Assembly: GCA_965371445.1 (NCBI GenBank)
Contig: CBDUYN010000001.1
Span: forward strand, 120,320 to 184,319
DNA: 64,000 bases
From: DASWIG01 sp965371445
GTDB lineage: Bacteria; Acidobacteriota; Thermoanaerobaculia; Multivoradales; J023
Direction: 5' to 3'
Made by a program: the position numbers and the translations under genes. The notes below the pieces were generated by a model. That model was not told where the DNA came from. It made no database searches and was given only the letters and a program-made list of their open reading frames with translations. This document shows, in pieces, positions 58,822-64,000 of the stretch. The number at the start of each line of letters is the position of its first letter. Position 1 is the stretch's first letter.

Positions 58822-58850
58822 GGAGGCGGCTGGGTGCCGCCTCCTTTTCT
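58822..58850 (+). terminator. Intrinsic terminator after the subtilase
   Basis: GGAGGCGGC, a five-base loop (TGGGT), GCCGCCTCC and then TTTTCT form a nine-pair GC stem with a T tract, 81 bp after the subtilase stop. It should end the ECF-CHAT-subtilase transcript. Confidence 0.85.
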
Positions 58851-58864
58851 CGTAGGTCTTACGT

Positions 58865-58909
58865 AGGTCAGGCTTCGCCTGCTGCCAAGAGTCAGGCGAA
58901 GCCTGACCT
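58865..58909. repeat. 17-bp-arm inverted repeat
   Basis: Arms at 58865-58881 (AGGTCAGGCTTCGCCTG) and 58893-58909 are perfect inverse complements with an 11-base loop, between terminator and the sterol desaturase gene. Mobile REP-like element or secondary terminator; a single copy was noticed in this window. Confidence 0.8.
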
Positions 58910-58999
58910 CCAAAGACGGGATTCGCCCAGCAAAGACCTGGCGATAAGACAAGTACAGCTTGAGACACTACACTAGGACGCTCAAGCCAAGGTTTGAAA

Positions 59000-59914
59000 A
59001 TGGACCGCTACCTCCAGATCTTCCTCGACGGCTACACCGGCTACGCCCGGTACCTGTGGTCCGAGATCGCCCATCCCCACTGGAGAAGCTACTTCTACTG
59101 GCTCGTCGGCATCTCGCTCGTTTTCTTCCTGCTCGAGGTCGCGGCCCCGTGGCGAAAGAGCCAGGCGAGGCTCCGCAAGGACTTCTGGCTCGACGCCTTC
59201 TACATGTTCTTCAACTTCTTCCTCTTCTCGCTCATCGTCTACAACGCGGCTTCGGAGGTCGTCGTCGAGCTCTTCAACGACCTCCTGGCGGGGGTCGGCG
59301 TCACCAACCTGGTGGCGATCGAGGTCGGCTCCTGGCCGGTCTGGGCGCAGCTCCTGGCTCTTTTCGTGCTGCGCGACTTCGTCCAGTGGAACGTCCACCG
59401 GCTGCTCCACTGGGTGCCTTTCCTGTGGGAGCTCCACAAGGTGCACCACTCGGTGGAGGAGATGGGCTTCGCGGCCCACCTGCGCTATCACTGGATGGAG
59501 AACGTGGTCTACCGGACTCTTGAGTATGTACCGCTCGCGATGATCGGCTTCGGCATCGACGACTTTTTCGTCGTCCACATCTTCACTCTCGCGGTGGGGC
59601 ACTTCAACCACTCGAACTTCCGCTTTCCTCTCGGTCCCCTGAAGTACGTCTTCAACAACCCGCAGATGCATATCTGGCATCACGCCAAGGAGCTCCCCGA
59701 GGGCCGGCCCTACGGCATCAACTTCGGCCTCACGCTCTCGCTCTGGGACTACCTTTTTGGCACCGCTTCGATTCCCTCCGACGGCCGCGACGTCGAGCTT
59801 GGCTTCCCGGACATGGAGCGCTTTCCCACGGGCTTTATCGGCCAGAGCCTGCACGGCTTCGGCCTTTTTGATCGTCCCGCGGAAAACGCGGTTCATCCCC
59901 GAGAGAAACCCTGA
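59000..59914 (+). CDS. Sterol desaturase/fatty acid hydroxylase-family protein
   Basis: 304 aa from ATG 59000 (TTG 58994 possible). Four or five membrane helices and the di-iron histidine clusters of the family: HRLLHW, HKVHHS, HFNHSNF and HIWHH in the C-terminal half. It inserts oxygen or a double bond into a lipid in the membrane, substrate not deducible. The gene is alone between the subtilase terminator and a kinase on the same strand; a link to the hopanoid genes at 3-4.6 kb is only thematic. Confidence 0.92.
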   Translation: MDRYLQIFLDGYTGYARYLWSEIAHPHWRSYFYWLVGISLVFFLLEVAAPWRKSQARLRKDFWLDAFYMFFNFFLFSLIVYNAASEVVVELFNDLLAGVGVTNLVAIEVGSWPVWAQLLALFVLRDFVQWNVHRLLHWVPFLWELHKVHHSVEEMGFAAHLRYHWMENVVYRTLEYVPLAMIGFGIDDFFVVHIFTLAVGHFNHSNFRFPLGPLKYVFNNPQMHIWHHAKELPEGRPYGINFGLTLSLWDYLFGTASIPSDGRDVELGFPDMERFPTGFIGQSLHGFGLFDRPAENAVHPREKP

Positions 59915-59984
59915 AGCTCCTTCCCGCGTATCCTTACGTGACCGGGTTTAGTGCGTCCTGTCGACACGGATCCTTCGTAGTCCC

Positions 59985-62900
59985 ATGGAAATCCACCCCA
60001 GCCGCCGTCCCACCCGCTCGAGCGTCCAAGCCCCGCGCAACGCTGAAAAGTTCGCCGGCACGGATCGTTTCCAGGTCCGGCGCCGGATCGGTGCCGGCGC
60101 GTTCGGCGTGGTCTACGAGGCCTGGGACCGGCAGGAGTCGACCGCGGTGGCGCTCAAGGTGCTGCGCTTTGCCGAGGCCGAAGCGCTCTACCGCTTCAAG
60201 CGGGGCATCCGGTCGCTCGCCGACATCCGGCACCCCAACTTGGTCGAGCTCCACGGCCTGGAGTCGACGGACGGCTGGTGGATCCTTGTCATGGAGCTGA
60301 TCCACGGTGTCGACTTCGTCGAGCACCTGCGGGGGACGTCTTCGGCCGATCTTGCCGGAGAGACTGGAAAAATGTCGGTGAGCGGCGGCGGAAACGGGTT
60401 GCAGAGCCCAGCCGGCGACGAGGACGACGGCGTCCGCCTCGATTATGACCAGATCCGCTCCAACGTGGCTCAGCTCGCCCGAGGCCTCCACACCCTGCAC
60501 CAGAACGGCCGGCTCCATCGCGACATCAAGCCGTCCAACATCATAGTCACGCCCGAGGGCCGGGTGGTGCTGCTCGACTTCGGCCTCGTGACCGAGCTCG
60601 AACGGTGGAACATGCTGGAGTCGACCGATTCCAACCTGGTTGGGACTCCCGCCTACATAGCACCGGAACAAGCGGAAGAGGGAGCGGCTCTGCCCGCCAA
60701 CGACTGGTACAGCGTCGGGGTGATGCTCTACCAGGTGCTGACCGGCGTGCTCCCCTTCACCGGCTCTCTCTTCGAGGTGATGCAGCGCAAGCTGACCCAG
60801 CCACCGCCGGAGGTACGCCGGCTCGTCCCCGAGGTTCCGGAGGACCTGGGCGAGCTCTGCCAGGGGCTCCTGGCCTCCGTGCCCGAGGATCGGCTGACGG
60901 GCGAGGAGGTCTTGCGACGGCTCGCCGCCGCCGGACCTCCGGAAGAGCCCTCCACGGTGCACGCGCCTCCTCACCCCTCCTCGCCCTTCGTCGGCCGCCG
61001 GCAGGCGCTGGAGACGCTCTCCGAGACGCTCGCGACCAGCCGTGGCCACGCCGTTTCGGTCTACGTCAGCGGCCGTTCCGGGATTGGCAAGACCGCCCTC
61101 GTGCGCCACTTCCTGGGAGGGCTTCAAGAGGACGGCGAGGCCGTCGTCCTCGAGGGTCGCTGCTATCTCCAGGAGTCGGTACCGTACAAGGCCGTCGACA
61201 GCCTGATCGACGCGCTGAGCCGCTACCTGACGAGCCTCCCGCGCCGGGAGGCCGAGGCCCTCCTGCCGTCGAACGTCATCGCCCTGGCCCGGCTTTTTCC
61301 GGTGCTGCGGCGAGTGTCGGCGGTGGCTAGGGCCGCGGGGCCCGCCCTCGACGATTCCGACCCCCAAGGCCTGCGGCGGCGGGCGTTTATCGCCCTGCGA
61401 GAGCTGCTGGCTCGGCTTGCGTTGCGCCGTCCCCTGGTGCTTTTCGTCGACGACATGCAGTGGGGCGACGTCGACAGCTTCCGTCTGCTCGACGAGGTGC
61501 TACGGCCCCCGGAAGCGCCGCTCGTCCTGATGCTCGGCAGCTACCGCAGCGAGGACGAGGCGACGAGCCCTTTCCTGCGGGCCTTGCAGAAACACCGCGA
61601 GACGCTCGCGGAGCGAGGCGGCGACGTGCGCGAGCTCGTCCTCTCGGAGCTGCCGGACGACGAAGCCGGGGAGATCGTACGCCGGCTGGCCGCCGAGGGC
61701 GTCGAGCTTGACGGCGATCAGGCGGCGGCGATCGTCCGCGAGGGAGGCGGCAGCCCGCTGCTCCTCACCGAGCTGACCCGATATTCGCACGAGCGGGGCG
61801 TCGTCCCCTCGGGTTCCGCCGCGGGCACCGGGATCGCGCTGCACGACGTCATCCGGGCCCGCTTCCGTCAGCTGGCCGAGGCCCCGCGCCGTCTTCTCGA
61901 AGTGGTGGCGGTGGCCGGCCGGCCCATCGACCTCGGGGTGGCCGGTGTTGCCGCCGAGATCCGCTCGGGTCTCGGTGCCACCGTCGAGCGCCTGCATGCG
62001 TCACGGCTCATCCGGCGCGCCGTCTCCGACGAGCACGACGAGGTCGAGACCTACCACGACCGCATCCGCGAGGCCGTCGTCGAGACCCTGGGGCGTGAGC
62101 ACCTCCGTTCCCATCACCGGCGCCTGGCCGAGGCGCTGGAGGCCGCAGGCCAGGCCGACGCCGAGACCCTGGCGGCACACTTTGCCGCCACCGGGAAGCG
62201 CGGGCGGGCGCGCGCCTACGCTCTGGCCGCCGCCGAGCAGGCGGAGCTCACCTTGGCTTTCGAGCACGCGGCACGGCTCCTGCGCATGGCGCTTGACTTG
62301 GACGAGCCCTTCGGCCACGAACGCTACCGGCTCCAGGTCCGCCTGGGACGGGCCCTGGCCAGCGCGGGGCACAGCCGCGAGGCCGCCGAAGCGCTCATCG
62401 GAGCGGTCGAGATCTCGGGGACGTCCGACCCCTTTCAGGTCCAGCGCGACGCCGCCGAGCAACTGCTGATCGGCGGCCACATCGACCGCGGCCTCCTGGT
62501 GCTGCGTCACGTCCTGCGGACCGTGGGCATGCAGCTGGAGGAAAACCGGGGACGCGCGCTCGTCGACCTCTGGTGGCTTCGGCTGCGCCTCAGGCTACGC
62601 GGCCGGCGCTTCCGCGAGCGCGACGAGGCGTCTTGCGAGCCGAAGCTTCTGAAGCGCATCGACGTCTGCTGGTCGGTCGAGATCGGCCTTTGCCTCGTCG
62701 ACGTCTTGCACGCGTCCCACTTCCATGCCCGCAACCTCCTGCTGTCGCTTTCGTCCGGCGAGCCGCGGCGCATCGCCCGTGCTCTCGCCCTGGAGGTCTT
62801 CTTCGGCGTCATGGAGGGAAGCGATCCGCGGCCGGCGTTTACCCAAGCGCGGCGCCTCGCCGGCCGCCTGGGCGACCGCCACACGATGAACCTGGCGGAG

Positions 62901-63794
62901 ATGGCTGCCGGGATGAGGGCCTGCGTGACCGGCGACTGGCAGGATGCCCTGCGGCGTCTGCTCGCCGCCGAGGAGCATCTCCGCGAGGAGAGCGCCGGGG
63001 TCCACTGGGAGCTCGACACGGTCAAGCACTTCCGGATCCTGGCCATGCTCCACCTCGGGCAATGGGCGGAGCTTTTCGCCGAGATGCCGGAGCTTCTAGG
63101 ACGCGCCCTGGTACGGGGCGACCGCTATCTCGAGATCCACTTGCGCCAGTGGGTGGAGTGCCGTCACCACCTGGCTTGCGACGAGCCGGGCCGGGCGGCG
63201 AGCGTCGCCGACGAGGCCATCGCCGGCTGGTCGCACCAGGGCTTCCATTTCCAGCACTTCGGACACCTGGTGGCCGTGGTCGACGTGGCCCTCTACCGCG
63301 GTGAAGGGGAACCGGCACTGGCCCTCGTGGAGGAGCGCTGGCCGTTGCTCAAGGGCTCGATGATCGAACGGTTGGAGATCGTCCTGATCCTCTCCTACGA
63401 CCTGCGCGCCCGCGCCTCGCTGGCCGCCGCCGCCGCCGAGGTCGACGCGTTGCGGCGCGAGCGGCTCCTCTCCCGCGTCGAGCGCGATGCGCGGCGCATC
63501 GAGAGATCCGGCTCCACCTGGGCCGAGGCCCTCGCCGCCCTGCACCTCGCCGGGGTCGCGTCGGTCCGGGGCCTCGCCAGCGTCGCCGCCACCCGGCTGG
63601 GACGCGCCGAGAACGGCTTTGTCGCGGGCGACATGAGAATCCTCGCCGCCGTGGCCCGGCGCCGCCGCGGTCAATGCCTCGAAGCGGCAGACGACGTACG
63701 GGAGGCCGATCATCGGCTGCGCGAGCAGGGCGTGGAGCGTCCCGATCGGCTGGCCGCGGTCTATGCCCCGGGAAACTGGAAAGAGAACCTGTAG
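59985..63794 (+). CDS. Ser/Thr kinase fused to AAA/STAND ATPase and helical repeats
   Basis: 1269 aa. Kinase domain at about 28-300: RRRIGAGAFGVVYEAW, Lys in VALKVLR, LHRDIKPSNIIV, LLDFGLVTE, GTPAYIAPEQAEEG. An AAA/STAND ATPase follows (about 330-600): FVGRRQALETLSE, P-loop SGRSGIGKTAL, Walker B LVLFVDDMQWGDVDS. The rest (about 660-1269) is TPR-like. The architecture matches large acidobacterial and actinobacterial signalling kinases that recognise an input through the C-terminal repeats. No membrane helix, so cytoplasmic. Intact, unlike the other kinase in the window. Confidence 0.92.
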   Translation: MEIHPSRRPTRSSVQAPRNAEKFAGTDRFQVRRRIGAGAFGVVYEAWDRQESTAVALKVLRFAEAEALYRFKRGIRSLADIRHPNLVELHGLESTDGWWILVMELIHGVDFVEHLRGTSSADLAGETGKMSVSGGGNGLQSPAGDEDDGVRLDYDQIRSNVAQLARGLHTLHQNGRLHRDIKPSNIIVTPEGRVVLLDFGLVTELERWNMLESTDSNLVGTPAYIAPEQAEEGAALPANDWYSVGVMLYQVLTGVLPFTGSLFEVMQRKLTQPPPEVRRLVPEVPEDLGELCQGLLASVPEDRLTGEEVLRRLAAAGPPEEPSTVHAPPHPSSPFVGRRQALETLSETLATSRGHAVSVYVSGRSGIGKTALVRHFLGGLQEDGEAVVLEGRCYLQESVPYKAVDSLIDALSRYLTSLPRREAEALLPSNVIALARLFPVLRRVSAVARAAGPALDDSDPQGLRRRAFIALRELLARLALRRPLVLFVDDMQWGDVDSFRLLDEVLRPPEAPLVLMLGSYRSEDEATSPFLRALQKHRETLAERGGDVRELVLSELPDDEAGEIVRRLAAEGVELDGDQAAAIVREGGGSPLLLTELTRYSHERGVVPSGSAAGTGIALHDVIRARFRQLAEAPRRLLEVVAVAGRPIDLGVAGVAAEIRSGLGATVERLHASRLIRRAVSDEHDEVETYHDRIREAVVETLGREHLRSHHRRLAEALEAAGQADAETLAAHFAATGKRGRARAYALAAAEQAELTLAFEHAARLLRMALDLDEPFGHERYRLQVRLGRALASAGHSREAAEALIGAVEISGTSDPFQVQRDAAEQLLIGGHIDRGLLVLRHVLRTVGMQLEENRGRALVDLWWLRLRLRLRGRRFRERDEASCEPKLLKRIDVCWSVEIGLCLVDVLHASHFHARNLLLSLSSGEPRRIARALALEVFFGVMEGSDPRPAFTQARRLAGRLGDRHTMNLAEMAAGMRACVTGDWQDALRRLLAAEEHLREESAGVHWELDTVKHFRILAMLHLGQWAELFAEMPELLGRALVRGDRYLEIHLRQWVECRHHLACDEPGRAASVADEAIAGWSHQGFHFQHFGHLVAVVDVALYRGEGEPALALVEERWPLLKGSMIERLEIVLILSYDLRARASLAAAAAEVDALRRERLLSRVERDARRIERSGSTWAEALAALHLAGVASVRGLASVAATRLGRAENGFVAGDMRILAAVARRRRGQCLEAADDVREADHRLREQGVERPDRLAAVYAPGNWKENL

Positions 63795-63813
63795 AGCGCC
63801 TGAGCTACTTCTG

Positions 63814-63831
63814 AGGCGGCTTTGGCCGCCT
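63814..63831 (+). terminator. Hairpin after the kinase-ATPase gene
   Basis: AGGCGGC and GCCGCCT pair around a TTTG loop, followed by a TTCCTC stretch, 20 bp after the stop. Probable weak terminator. Confidence 0.5.
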
Positions 63832-63838
63832 TCCTCGT

Positions 63839-63938
63839 CCATAGCACGGGCCTTGAGGCCCGTTGCGGGGGCGGGCGCGAAGCACAACGGTTCGAGGCTC
63901 GGCGCGCCTCGCAACGGGCCTCAAGGCCCGTGCTATGG
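63839..63938. repeat. Long palindrome with 29-bp arms
   Basis: Perfect inverse arms at 63839-63867 and 63910-63938 (beginning ccatagcacgggccttgagg) surround a 42-base loop. Each arm itself contains the near-palindrome GGCCTTGAGGCC. Outer bases around 63826-63831 and 63943-63950 extend it imperfectly. It could be a REP-like or MITE-type element, or a strong hairpin at the end of the kinase transcript. Nothing else is seen from 63939 to the window end. Confidence 0.9.
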
Positions 63939-64000
63939 GCTGGAAAGGCGGCTGAAGACACCCTGTGTCAACCCCTTGGTCCAAAATTGTCAGATCCTTC

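Overview
The window is GC-rich (mostly well above 60 percent) and densely coded. Gene content points to a free-living bacterium of the Acidobacteriota, perhaps near Thermoanaerobaculia or Holophagae. The evidence is ECF sigma factors of the TIGR02999 type, Ser/Thr kinases fused to TPRs or to ATPases, many CHAT/caspase-like proteases, relics of an acidobacterial duplicated permease (ADOP), an IPTL-CTERM-like relic, hopanoid genes (hpnA beside a truncated squalene-hopene cyclase) and PQQ-repeat and PPC-like secreted proteins. The assignment rests on family recognition only. I saw no rRNA, tRNA, CRISPR array or complete insertion sequence.

Layout. 1-9.1 kb: membrane protein end, NodT-type efflux lipoprotein, threonine aldolase, hpnA plus cyclase remnant, gamma-glutamyltransferase-like protein, vWA protein, DUF2141 protein. 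9.1-14.3 kb: a PHP-SMC ATPase (TrlF family), a Schlafen/AlbA-type protein and a small unknown gene in one operon, a likely defence cassette. 14.3-21.8 kb: zinc-finger/TPR protein, a 43-bp tandem repeat array, CGNR regulator, kinase-TPR, S74-chaperone secreted protein. 21.8-26.8 kb: a tightly coupled three-gene ECF sigma operon, DUF5678 plus aspartic protease, and a broken TPR gene. 26.8-34.6 kb: a minus-strand operon of a CHAT-TPR lipoprotein, an acidic small protein, a double caspase-like/CHAT membrane protein and a CsgG-like protein, with an abrupt base-composition change inside the third gene. 34.8-41.5 kb: a PPC-like secreted protein, a PQQ propeller, then the operon trypco1, trypsin-like protease and MinD-type ATPase with a pseudopilin-like tail, followed by permease relics. 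41.5-47.3 kb: CBS protein, two-component system, cytochrome c-TPR, PAP2-like protein with a G8 tract, truncated ABC exporter. 47.3-53 kb: acyl-CoA synthetase and an Opp-type ABC importer lacking its ATPases. 53-58.9 kb: ECF sigma, CHAT-TPR, degenerate anti-sigma-like protein and subtilase. 59-64 kb: sterol desaturase-like protein, a 1269-residue kinase-ATPase and a long palindrome.

The theme is proteolysis and signal transduction: four separate CHAT/trypsin/subtilase cassettes, three of them with translational coupling. The best candidate for an undescribed system is 38019-41205. Second are the CHAT operon 26873-34538 and the TrlF cassette 9715-14267.

Five genes are each broken by an apparent single-base shift (near 19.89, 26.24, 30.90, 35.25 and 46.44 kb). 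They may be assembly indels, real decay or, for the G8 tract, phase variation.
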